From assembly GCA_021234155.1 (NCBI GenBank), contig JAJEKV010000102.1:2040456-2104455 (forward strand): 64,000 bases of DNA, written 5' to 3'. The first letter of the stretch is position 1. Each line of letters begins with the position of its first letter. A model generated the notes under the pieces. It ran no database searches, was not told the DNA's origin, and was given only the letters and a program-made list of their open reading frames with translations. Source of the DNA: Isoetes taiwanensis. Lineage: Eukaryota > Streptophyta > Lycopodiopsida > Isoetales > Isoetaceae. This document shows positions 45,341 through 57,461 of the stretch, in pieces. The position numbers and the translations under genes were made by a program.

Positions 45341-46352
45341 CCCCCTCCCTTGACCCGCCTAGGTGCATTGTCTTCCCGGACGCCTTGATCGCTGATTCTG
45401 CCTTCCTCCTCGCTGATTTTCAGACCCTGTGGAGGCTGAATACCCACCATATGTTCTGGTATTAGGGCAATCTCGCGCCCAATGTCCAGGCTCTCGGCAC
45501 CTAAAGCATCGCCTCTCATTGATGCACACATCCCTTTCCTCTGCAGACATCCGGGATGATCTATTTTGTGACCCTTGGCTATTGCTGGCCTGCACATCCA
45601 TAGAGCGGGCAGCAGCTCCGCCTCTACCATTATACCTCCCTCTCCTCGAGGAATTCCCCGCTTGCCATGAAGATTGAGCCTGCCGCTTCCGTTGAGCATC
45701 TAGTGCTGCTTTTTCTGCCAAATCTGCTTCCCGATGCTTCGCAATTCTTACAACCTCCTCTAGATCTGTATAAGATACTCCATATCGTGTGCTCTTTATT
45801 TCCACCAAGACCCCCGCACAAAACCTAGAGCACAACTTAACCTTGTCCATTGTAGGACAATGAGGCTGCAATCTCCTGAACTTTTCATTATACTCTGCTA
45901 CCGTGCCAACCTGCTTGCAATCAAAGAACTCATTCATTTTCTCCACCTTATACCGTGGCGGTGTAAAATGACCTTCAAATGCACTCTTAAACTCACTGTA
46001 GCCCGCACAGATGGGAGTCTTCCCTGGATCTATCAAGCACGCCTCCCACCGGGCAAAGTGCAAATCCTCCCAAAGATCGCCTTTTGTGCAAGGAGCCTTT
46101 ACGCACTCCTCTCCGCCTTTAATCGATCAAAATAAAACTCCACTCCACGGAGCCATGCATCTCATCATCCCCGGCCAGTTCTCCTGAACACCTCCTCTTG
46201 GTATCCTTCAATACCTTCTCAATAGCCTTCTCCACTCTTTTGATGGGATGCGCTTTTCGCAAAGCCTGCTGAATCGCTTGCAAAATACTGGTAACATCAG
46301 GAGCTCCATCAGCCCCAACTCCACCTGCACCACTAGCATCACCAGCTTCCAT
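45341..46352 (-). pseudogene. Gypsy gag with CCHC knuckle
   Basis: The likely start is the ATG at 46352 (MEAGDASGAGG), 93 nt from the primer-binding site, and a frameshift follows near 46100. The conserved gag core is visible: FARWEACLI, FKSAFEGHFTPPRYKVEKMNEF and VAEYNEKFRRLQPHCP. A basic Arg/Gly-rich stretch and one zinc knuckle, CFRCREPGHWARDC (about 45510-45465), end the protein. It would form the particle and bind genomic RNA. Confidence 0.88.
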
Positions 46353-46444
46353 GGTTTCCTCTACTCTCTGATAATACAAAATATATCATTAGCCAATCCC
46401 CTCGTGATACTCAATCTAATTTCAAAGCATTCAAGATCAACTAT

Positions 46445-46456
46445 GCTCCGATACCA
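46445..46456 (-). other. Gypsy primer-binding site
   Basis: The plus strand GCTCCGATACCA is complementary to TGGTATCGGAGC, the initiator tRNA-Met site with one change. It lies next to the LTR edge near 46458. Confidence 0.85.
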
Positions 46457-46457
46457 A

Positions 46458-49145
46458 TCAGAATCGGCTTGTTGTCGGCCTCTCCGAGGCGCACTTTTAG
46501 GATCCCGCTGGTTCTATCACATTGCTACTAACACTTGACGAGGGAGATTGGACTAATTAAACATCTTATGCAAAAATAATTCCACATGTAAAGGTAAAGA
46601 ATCCAATCTTTATATTCACATTCAAGATCTCACAAATATTGAAGACAATCATAATGTACATGTATATACATCTCAAATCTTGACAATATCAAATACACAA
46701 TCAATATATCTCTTTAAGTATGAGAACAATCTTCAATACAAGAGCTCCTATCATCAGAGGGCTCGCTCATCAAGGCGTCTATGGCTGCCTGATCTCCCGA
46801 ATCTAATGGGAGGTCATCCCCTCATCTCGCATAAAGGTGGACCTCGTTGCCTTCAAGAGAGGGTTCCACAAAACCGGGGTAGATCCCACACTAGGACTCT
46901 ACCCCTAAGGACGGCCTTCTTCCTCGAGCTCTGATCAATCCCCTCGGCGCCTGACACCGGCTCATCCTCCTAATTCACGGAGGAAATCGAACACCTCCTC
47001 ACGCTTCTAACTCTGCCTCGGAGGAAATCTCGCCTCCAAATCTCTAATCCTATCGGGGCCTCTAACCCCGTGTGTCGGTGGCCCACGCTTCTCGGCTCCA
47101 TCCCAGATCGCATACACCAACCTCGGGTTAGTCCTAAAAGACTAAGTGGGGTCCGAGCATTCTAGGAACTATGCAATCACAATACTTATAACATATCTTA
47201 ACAAGCTTACCACCAATAGTCCCAATCATCCAACCAACCGTATTAGTAGCATACATATATTCCAATAATACATCATGTTCCATGCAATCTCGAAAGATAC
47301 AAAGGCCTACTCGGTTCTAACATGCCACCCGGGCTGATCAGCCCCTCAGCCCAATACGGTAGGGGTTTGCCTCATGTGTACACACCCATCCACGCCAAGG
47401 CCCAAAGACGAGGACCACTTTTTAGCCATGTAGCGCGACAAAGAATCCAGCCAGATAACAATGCCCGATGTCACGACAAACACAACCGCAAAGTCCATGC
47501 CATTGCACATGGACCCCTACCCCTTGAGATTATGCACTTATGCAATATTTTCACATGCTTTACATGTCCTTATAACCACATTTCCTAGACATCATCATAC
47601 ATGATGGTAATACCAGCTAAAATAGCTCATATGCTTATCCTATGCATTATCTTTTACATATGCATTACAAATACCATACCCATGCCACATTAGCATATCA
47701 CATGCATTCATATGGTACAATGATATAAATATGTATAACAACCATAATCACATAACATTCCCAATGCTACCTTTAGTTCCATATTAACAAGCTTGGGTCA
47801 TGGATTTCCCTAGATTTAAGTCTAGCTGCAACTATAAGTGCTCCCAATTTCATTCCCAGCCTTATGCCATACCTTGCAAATTCAGGCTTTTCACCCTCTT
47901 TCTCCCCATAGAGAAAGCTTACAACTTCCACGTTACATTATTAACGTTATTACTTATAGGATAAGTTCCCTTTTGTTAATTCCATCGCTCAAGTTCCATA
48001 TTAATGTCAATTTAAGCAAAACGGCTATGGGTTCACATTAAGTTACGTAATTTGGGTGCGGATATTACTTGTGTTTACTAGCGTCTTCTTTAGCTTCACT
48101 AGCGAGACCCCAAAACCCTAGCTAACAGTTCTATTTTCCAGGGCAACCTCTTGGCCCCTCTTATTTGAGCTTTTTAATGTTATTTTTATGTTATCCTGTT
48201 ACAACCTTATGGTTATTAAATTCCAACCTTTTTATTATTTTGCTCATTATTTTCTTATTACAGGTTCTCCTTCGAAGACCCTAACTGGTGGCAACCCAGC
48301 AGCTCAACGAAGGCATCAAAGCCTTCGATTCTTGCTTGAATCCGGCCTCTCGAGGGGCTTAATGCTTCTAAATCGCCCCTCGTGGCCTCCGCCCTAACCA
48401 TTCCAAATCGTTTTAAGTCGTGGTGATGCCGCCTCACTGCCTCGGCCATGGCAGCTCTACCGCAAATCGGGGTTTGTTTGGGCTTCCAACATTTACATCC
48501 CTCCTCCTATACCAATTTCTTCCCATGTTCCAAATCAATCCTACCCTTCAGCCCTACTCGGGTCATTTTAGGTCGTGGCTACCGCCACAAATTAGTTACA
48601 AGAACTACAGTCTTCTTCTTCCTTCTGTCTCCTTTTCCTTAATGTATTAATCTGAACATCCCTTGTTTATCCTCTCGTTCAATCTGCCTCTATGGCTCTT
48701 CCTTTTCTTAACACAGCATAACCTTAACCTTCAGCCTCAAAAATATTACAATACCAATTCTCCCCATTAAAATATTACCTATAAATTGCATCCTATCATT
48801 TTCATAATGAATTCTTAACCTGAATTACTTAAGCAATCACTTAAGCATACTATCATCCCCGGTGTAAGCTATCAACCACCCACCTGGTTAAGCTGTCTTT
48901 ACAATTTGTACTGCTGACACTCCAAATCTCCTTCACAGAAGCTCCTCCTCAGAAAGTTTGCCTCAGAGCAAAACCCCAATTCCTCTACAATTTAGTATTT
49001 ATAAACTTCCTGTATAAACACCAGATACATACCATGTATGTATTTTCCCACTCCAATGTCAGTTTAATGATTCCTGATAATAATCATATGAAAGTGTATC
49101 AAATTACTTACACCAATCATTTGCTAACCCGCCAGGCTCGTTACA
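46458..49145 (-). repeat. Gypsy 5' LTR (about 2688 bp)
   Basis: Partner of 39111-41788. Its outer edge ends GCTCGTTACA at 49145, followed by the ATAGG duplication. The inner edge is diverged (TCAGAATCGGCTTG in place of TGTAACGGGCTTG), so the first bases are approximate. Confidence 0.9.
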
Positions 49146-49295
49146 ATAGGTCCCCAACGTTATAAAGTCCAACCTATGCAAGCACCGGTGGGCACCTTAA
49201 CTAGTAACAAGATGAAATGTGCCAAAAAATTTGTCGAACCAGCCATGCACCAACCAACCCTAAAAATCCCTACAACTTACATTTGCTGTATGTAA

Positions 49296-49303
49296 TATAA
49301 ATC
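49296..49303 (+). promoter_or_regulatory. Candidate TATA box of the uS9 gene
   Basis: TATAAATC lies 76 bp upstream of the chosen ATG, a plausible distance for a short 5' UTR. A second AT-rich match (TTATAAAG, about 49160) lies further up. Both are within the 226 bp left between the gypsy LTR and the start codon. This rests on motif and position only. Confidence 0.35.
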
Positions 49304-49371
49304 TTAAAGTATGCTTAGAGTGGAGCAAGGGAACATAAAACAGCGCTATCCTTGCATTTGTGCGTGTGGCT

Positions 49372-50067
49372 ATGGCGATGGCGTCTCTCTCGCTCTCCAC
49401 TAATTCTAGGCTTTTAAGCCCATGTCCACAGTCCCTTTCTTCATTTTCATGCTGTTCTGCAGGCCTCACACCCTTGTTGCGAAATCTGAAGCTTTCCAAT
49501 GGCCTTACTCTAACTCGGAAGCCTCTAAAATGCAGAGCTTCAGACATGGCTGGCTTGTCTAAAGCAGCCACAGCTGCAGCGGAGGCCATTGGCATAGAAC
49601 CCATTTGTTTGGATGCAGTTCCGGCCCCTCCAGATATGAAGCAGTTTGTAAAATCCAAGCTTCCAGGTGGAATTGCTGCACAGGAGCTTCTGGGCACCGG
49701 CAGGCGAAAGAGGGCGGTTGCAAGGGTTGCTCTTGTTGAAGGTACTGGTCATATTATAATCAATCAGAGAACTGCTTCAGATTATTTACAGGGAAACCCT
49801 CTTTGGATGCAATATGTCAAGTTTCCTCTCTCTACACTTGGTTATGATAAAAAGTATGATGTAATTGTGAAAGCACATGGTGGAGGGCTTTCGGCTCAAG
49901 CCCAGGCTATTTTGTTGGGAATTGCTCGTGCTTTAGTAGTTGCGAACTCAGCTAATCGTGATCCCCTCAAGAAACAAGGTTTTCTAAGGCGTGATCCTCG
50001 CCGTGTGGAGAGGAAGAAGTATGGGTTGCATAAAGCTCGGAAAGCCCCTCAATTCTCTAAACGTTGA
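49372..50067 (+). CDS. RPS9: Plastid 30S ribosomal protein uS9, nuclear-encoded
   Basis: This 231-residue protein is a component of the small subunit of the chloroplast ribosome. Residues 1-56 are rich in Ser, Leu, Arg and Ala and poor in acidic residues, as in a chloroplast transit peptide, with a plausible cleavage context at KCRA (53-56). Residues 57-104 form a plastid-type linker. The uS9 domain starts at LLGTGRRKRAVARV (106-119), continues with GHIIIN, LGYDKKYDVIVKAHGGG and SAQAQAILLGIARAL, and ends in the basic tail KKYGLHKARKAPQFSKR, which in this family reaches toward the decoding site. No intron is present. The ATG at 49372 is chosen because the frame upstream offers only GTG, and a second ATG at 49378 is an alternative. 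It is intact. Confidence 0.96.
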   Translation: MAMASLSLSTNSRLLSPCPQSLSSFSCCSAGLTPLLRNLKLSNGLTLTRKPLKCRASDMAGLSKAATAAAEAIGIEPICLDAVPAPPDMKQFVKSKLPGGIAAQELLGTGRRKRAVARVALVEGTGHIIINQRTASDYLQGNPLWMQYVKFPLSTLGYDKKYDVIVKAHGGGLSAQAQAILLGIARALVVANSANRDPLKKQGFLRRDPRRVERKKYGLHKARKAPQFSKR

Positions 50068-52819
<2,752 letters not shown>

Positions 52820-55222
52820 CTACAAAGCGGCTTTTAGACTCTCACTATCCCAAGAACCTAAGATCTCTACATCACATGTTTCCCAATGCATATGCACATC
52901 TGCATAAATGTTCGATATGAGTACATAACCAGCAGAACAATCAGTATCTAACAAAATCATTCGATCAAAGCAGTGCTGCCCAAGCTCAAGATTCTGATGC
53001 AACTTGCAAGCACTAAGCAAAGATGTCCAACATGTAACATCAGCCTGCTTAGTAGAATGAAGAAAATATTCTGCCTCATAGAGGCACCCAGCACGGCCTA
53101 AAAGATCAATCATAGAGGTACAATGGGATATCCCAGGTCTAAGCCCTTGATATTTTCTCATTAAATTGAAGTACCAATGGCCCTCATCCACTAGACCTGA
53201 ATAACTGCATGTGACCAAAATAACATGAAATGACACATCATTTGGAACAATACCTTCCTTGAGCATGTTTTCAAAGCATTCTAGGGCCAGGAGACCTTTA
53301 CCATAATGAGAATATCCTGAAACCATTGCATTCCATGAGACTAAATCTCTGTCCTGCAATTTGTTAAAGACTTTGCATGCTTCTTCCAAGCTACCACATT
53401 TGGCATACATATCAACCAGAGTATTTCCAACAACAACATCAAAATGAAGTCCTCTCTTAATTATTTCATCATGAATGAATTTTCCCTTCTCAATTGCTCC
53501 TACAACAGCACATGCTTTCAAGAGACTCAGAAATGTGACTTCATCTGGCAATATCCCATCCTCCTGCATTCTCTCAAACCACTGGAGTGCTACAAAGCAT
53601 TCGCCATGTTGAGCATAGCCTGCAATAATTGCACCCCATGACACCACATCCCGATAAGGCAAATTTTTGAACGCACTTTGTGCCTCCTCCAAGCTTCCAC
53701 ATTTAGCATACATATCAACCAATGTATTTCCCACAACAATGTCAGATTGCAAACCGCTGACAATGACCTCATGATGCATAAATCTGGCCTGCTCTATATT
53801 ACCTATACATGCACATGCTTGCAGAGTTCCCAAAAATACAACTTCATTTGCCCTGATGCCTTCAAGTTGCATCTTTTGAAAAGTGTCCAGAGCTAAGAAG
53901 CCCTCCTCCCATTGGGAATACCCAGCAATCATTGCACCCCATGAGACGACATTTCTATTTGGCAACTTATGAAACACACTGCATGCTTCCTGTAGGCTCC
54001 CACATTTGGCATACATATCAACTAGCGTGCTCCCAACAACTACATCTGATTGCAACTTGCTCTTAATGATCCTATCATGGATGAGCCTTCCACACTCTGT
54101 TGCTCTCAAGATGGCACATGCTTTTAGGATGCCTAGAAATGTGACTTGGCTTGGTTCTATCCTTTCCTTTAACATCTCGTGGAAGTACTCCAGTGCCAGA
54201 AAACCTTCTCCACATTGTGCATAACCAGTAATCATTGCATTCCAGGAAACTATATCTCGACCTTGCAGGTTGTCAAATACTTTATATGCCTCCTCTAAGC
54301 TTCCACATTTAGCATACATGTCAATCAAGGTGCTCCCTAAGACAACATTCGACTGAAATCCACCCTTAAGAATCTTGTCATGAATCAGCTTTCCCTGATC
54401 GACTTGTTCAATAGCGGCACATGCCTTAAGGGCACTTAAAAATATGACGTCATTTGGCTGTATTCCTTCCTGTTCCATCTTTTTAAAGCATTCCAGGGCT
54501 AGGAGACCTTCACCTTGCTGCGCATAACCCCCAATTAGCGCACCCCAGGACATGACATTGGGCTCTATATCTTCCTTTTGCATCTGCTGTAAGCATTCTT
54601 CGGCTGAAATATTTTGTCCCTGCTTGGCATATCCTGCAATCATAGTATTCCAAGATACAACATCTCTAAGTGGCATATCCTGCAACACTTTGGATGCTTC
54701 GTCAAGGCTTCCACATTTTGCATACATGTCTATCACAGCATTCCATAAGACTATCTCTGGTTGCAGTTCATTTAAAAGGATTTGTGCATGGATAATCCTC
54801 CCCTCGTGGGTGGCTGCTATTGTTGTACAAGCTCTAAGAATTGTAACATAAATCAATTGTCTACTGTGGATTTCTACAAGCTGCATTTCGTGATACAAAG
54901 AAATGGCCACTCCGGATTGACCAAGCTTAGCATTTGCAAAAATTATTGCAGCCCATGTGTGTAGACCAGGTTTTTTAGTTTTGTGAAATACCTGATTCGC
55001 TTCAAGCAAGTCTCCATGATAAGTGAATAGACGAATAAGATGGTCGCTCAGTACAGTGATTGAATCAAGCCCACTTTGTATCATGAGAGACTGAATCCGC
55101 TTGCCACACTCCAAGTCCTTTGTTTTTTCACACTCCTGCAATAGACGATAGGCATTGTTTCTGGTAATGGAAACGCCTGGTTGCTCCATAACTTTCATAG
55201 ATTCAAGTGCACCATCCAGCAT
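52820..55222 (-). CDS. PLS-class pentatricopeptide repeat protein with truncated E domain
   Basis: This 800-residue intronless protein is predicted to bind organellar RNA. About seven P-L-S blocks of roughly 101 residues follow each other. Each has an LKACA-type helix, a GKxIHDxI helix, (I/V)DMYAKCGSL(E/D/Q)EA, and a VVSWNAMIxGYAQ/ALxxFxxM end. One extra S-type repeat (VMSWGALIGGYAQQG) follows block two. The C-terminus has the start of the E domain (WTSLLSACKLHQNLELG, SAGYVLISNIYADVHMHWE) and then leaves the family pattern, so the E2/E+ and DYW deaminase parts are absent. If it is an editing factor it would need a partner deaminase in trans. No mitochondrial or plastid targeting peptide is obvious. 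The frame opens upstream only with TTG, so the ATG at 55222 is chosen, and a missing 5' exon is possible. Confidence 0.92.
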   Translation of the reverse strand: MLDGALESMKVMEQPGVSITRNNAYRLLQECEKTKDLECGKRIQSLMIQSGLDSITVLSDHLIRLFTYHGDLLEANQVFHKTKKPGLHTWAAIIFANAKLGQSGVAISLYHEMQLVEIHSRQLIYVTILRACTTIAATHEGRIIHAQILLNELQPEIVLWNAVIDMYAKCGSLDEASKVLQDMPLRDVVSWNTMIAGYAKQGQNISAEECLQQMQKEDIEPNVMSWGALIGGYAQQGEGLLALECFKKMEQEGIQPNDVIFLSALKACAAIEQVDQGKLIHDKILKGGFQSNVVLGSTLIDMYAKCGSLEEAYKVFDNLQGRDIVSWNAMITGYAQCGEGFLALEYFHEMLKERIEPSQVTFLGILKACAILRATECGRLIHDRIIKSKLQSDVVVGSTLVDMYAKCGSLQEACSVFHKLPNRNVVSWGAMIAGYSQWEEGFLALDTFQKMQLEGIRANEVVFLGTLQACACIGNIEQARFMHHEVIVSGLQSDIVVGNTLVDMYAKCGSLEEAQSAFKNLPYRDVVSWGAIIAGYAQHGECFVALQWFERMQEDGILPDEVTFLSLLKACAVVGAIEKGKFIHDEIIKRGLHFDVVVGNTLVDMYAKCGSLEEACKVFNKLQDRDLVSWNAMVSGYSHYGKGLLALECFENMLKEGIVPNDVSFHVILVTCSYSGLVDEGHWYFNLMRKYQGLRPGISHCTSMIDLLGRAGCLYEAEYFLHSTKQADVTCWTSLLSACKLHQNLELGQHCFDRMILLDTDCSAGYVLISNIYADVHMHWETCDVEILGSWDSESLKAAL

Positions 55223-55583
55223 TCCCTCCCAAAATTTTCCCAAATCTGGTCTAGTGAGACAAGTCGATCAGAACTTGACAGCAGGAAACCCAAAGATCAA
55301 AACGTTGAAGGAAGCTAATTATACCTTGCAAAATCGTCCGATGAGGCGGATTTAAGTTTTGGGATCCTCTTCATATCCCTTCAAAGCCTGTGAATCATTC
55401 GTCTGTGAATCATTCGTAAGTGTAACTCCGAAAAGGTTCATTCTCAAGCGTGGAATTTTTGGGAGGGCTTTTCTGAAGAGGGCATATAGTTTTTTTCAAT
55501 AGAATATTCTTAAATTATACCTATGCTTCAATATTTTCCAACGTAAAGCAAGAGCTTGACAAAAAATAATGGACAATCCTAGG
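55223..55583. promoter_or_regulatory. 5' flank of the PPR gene
   Basis: This is the upstream region of the minus-strand PPR gene, about 360 bp to the foldback. It contains a short direct repeat (GTGAATCATTCGT, twice near 55389-55416). I identified no TATA box with confidence. Confidence 0.4.
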
Positions 55584-55710
55584 TGGAATGGAAAGGGGGA
55601 AGGCATTCTTGCCAGCCCCCTGACCTGCAGAATTTGGGAGTGCCATTGAGACGCGATCGGATTCTGCAAGTCAAGGGGTTGGCAAGAATGCCTGACCCCT
55701 TTCCATTGCA
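55584..55710. ncRNA. Candidate MIRNA-like foldback (or MITE)
   Basis: Two 50-nt arms (55584-55633 and 55661-55710) are inverted complements at 44 of 50 positions, without gaps, around a 27-nt loop. The remaining positions add one G:U pair in a plus-strand RNA or two in a minus-strand RNA. A central block of 14 bp (AGGCATTCTTGCCA in the left arm) is perfectly paired. Size and shape fit a plant miRNA precursor. I do not recognise a known mature miRNA in either arm. A foldback MITE is the alternative, but no clear target duplication is seen. Transcription is unproven. Confidence 0.5.
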
Positions 55711-56380
55711 CTACATCAAGGTAAGCTTGATCGGATTCTGCAGGTTTTGTTGAGGCGATTTGTCATTCTGCAACCTGTACAAATTAGTATGCAAAAATAG
55801 AAGTACTATAAGTTGAATTACCTCTCGTGCATCCTCATGTAAGGACTCTTCATGAAGAATCTTTGAAAATGTCCAAGAAAACTAGGACATGATTTAGCAC
55901 CTTTAAACATATATAATAAATGCTGGCATGGAATATAAATTCGTTTTAATCCTTACTGTATAGGTTTCCTCTAGCCTACGGAACTTATGTTCAACATCCA
56001 TATGAGGGATGATGTCCTTCATAGATTCTATATCACAATCAGGTTGTAAATCCTATGGAGCATCTAATCAAAGCTTGTTTCTTTTATTCATACATTTTTT
56101 TAAAGCATTTCAAAACACTCCTTCAGGCTAACCGTATTCAAATACATTTGGCATTTGATATTTGAGTTGCAATTGCTAGATTGTCTTTATGCTTCTTGGA
56201 TTACCCCATCTGCTCACTCTTTGATGCTACCATGCAAGCCAAAAGCCTAGCAAGGTTATGTCTTTAGACAAGCATTTCCAACACACAAGTTTGCAACATT
56301 TTCAAAAGCTATTTCAGTTTCTATGAATCTTGCTGATCTCTAGGCTCTACATATTGCAAATGCTCTTGAACCGCTGCATG
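55711..56380. other. AT-rich intergenic sequence
   Basis: No gene is recognised. ATTCTGCAGGT near 55734 is a perfect complement of ACCTGCAGAAT in the left arm of the foldback, so the inverted repeat has a second, shorter partner outside the hairpin. Confidence 0.5.
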
Positions 56381-56550
56381 CGCTGCTGCGCATCCGGCTG
56401 CATGCATGCATGCGCCGTGCGTGCGTGCGTGCGTGCGTGCATGCGTGCGCTGCCTGCCTGCGTCGTGCATGCGCTCGTGCGTGCGTACGCTGCGTAAATG
56501 CCTGCGTGCGTGCGCCTGCGTACGCCCGTACTGCGTCGCGTCGCTCAGAC
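56381..56550. repeat. GCATGC/TGCG low-complexity tract
   Basis: A short (about 170 bp) relative of the array at 1513-2600: GCATGCATGCATGCG, then (GTGC)n, then CTGCCTGCGTCG and CGTACGC words. Alternating purine-pyrimidine order dominates. Reading frames through it are artefacts. Confidence 0.85.
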
Positions 56551-57447
56551 ATTGTTCGATACGAACACAGTTGTTGGTGTGTTATTGAATACAATATGGA
56601 TGTTGCATTCCAATTGGCTTGTGCTCAATTTGCCCTAAATTTGTAATGTTGGTTTTTAATTCTTTAGCACCCTGACTTTGTTTAACTTTTCACAAAACTT
56701 TATTTCAAATGAGATATAGGAAAGAAGCAAGCACCTAGGATCATAAACATGACAAGCTAGATTTTATATAGAATGAACCCAACAATCTTCTAAATCTCCT
56801 CCTCGACGCATTCTAACAAGCTCCAAACCAAAACCTACAACGGGTGTTGTTTGCAAGCAAAGGAATTGATTATTGAATGCCAAAGAGGGCTTGGATTTGA
56901 ATTATGATAATAAATTATGCTAGTCACGTTATGGTTTCTCATTCTAGTTAAACTTGATGAGGCACGAAATCATGATTTTCGAGGAAAATAAAACTCTTAA
57001 AGGCTAAAGTGTTATAGCTTACTGTGACATTGAAATGTTCGTACTTGAGGGTATATGAATTTAGTTGTCAACATATCAATGCTATAAACATATACCAAAA
57101 TGACACATCATACATTCAACGGGATTGCAATACATGGTGGATGCAAAATGATATTTTCTATAGCCAGGTATTTTGTTGTGATAAGATATTATTTCTCATA
57201 ATTTTGATAGCCAACATGCCAATGTTGCCAACGTATACCAATATGACACAAGGTCATTTTAAGCAAGATAATAATTGTTTTTGGGCATGATATACCCTAG
57301 AGGCATTGTTATGGTACAAGTTGAGTTGAATCATTCTCCGGTTTTGGAGACTGGAATCTGATTAGTGGAAGTTACGGGTGTAACTTCTATCAAATGGATC
57401 TTAAACTGGTTTTGGTGAACTAGTTAAGAACTCAGATTATTGGTGTA
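56551..57447. other. Intergenic sequence, target region of LINE-C
   Basis: No gene is recognised. A diverged internal duplication of about 140 bp is visible (CAACATATCAATGC...ACCAAAATGACACA near 57069 and CAACATGCCAATG...ACCAATATGACACA near 57209). The region continues at 59740 on the other side of LINE-C. Confidence 0.5.
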
Positions 57448-57461
57448 ATCTGTGCTCATTT

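Larger units (their letters stand above)
39111..49145 (-). mobile_element. Ty3-gypsy retrotransposon, complete (probable chromovirus)
   Basis: LTRs lie at 39111-41788 and about 46458-49145, with target duplication ATAGG (39106-39110 and 49146-49150), primer-binding site at 46445-46456 and polypurine tract at 41789-41800. The minus-strand order gag, protease, RT, RNase H, integrase defines Ty3-gypsy. A chromodomain-like C-terminus suggests the chromovirus lineage, and the NVFHVSNLRKY box is common in its Tekay-type members. All parts carry frameshifts. It inserted just upstream of the plastid uS9 gene. Confidence 0.93.

Noticed and set aside
41801-46352. Endogenous pararetrovirus origin of the gypsy-like RT
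   Set aside because: Paired LTRs, a target duplication and an integrase are present, and no movement protein is seen.
39487-48650. Short frames shared by both gypsy LTRs (for example near 40487 and 47838)
   Set aside because: They are identical because the LTRs are identical. They lack conserved motifs and lie in non-coding LTR sequence.
49372-50067. Possibility that the window is plastid or bacterial DNA because of a bacterial-type S9 gene
   Set aside because: The protein has a long transit-peptide-like extension and is surrounded by nuclear retrotransposons and a PPR gene.
52820-55222. Annotation as a DYW-type RNA-editing deaminase
   Set aside because: The HxE...CxxC deaminase signature and the DYW end are absent, and downstream minus-strand frames do not supply them.
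55584-55710. Assignment of the foldback to a known conserved miRNA family
   Set aside because: I could not match either arm to any conserved family (miR156/160/166/171/390/396/482 and others) from memory, so no family name is given.
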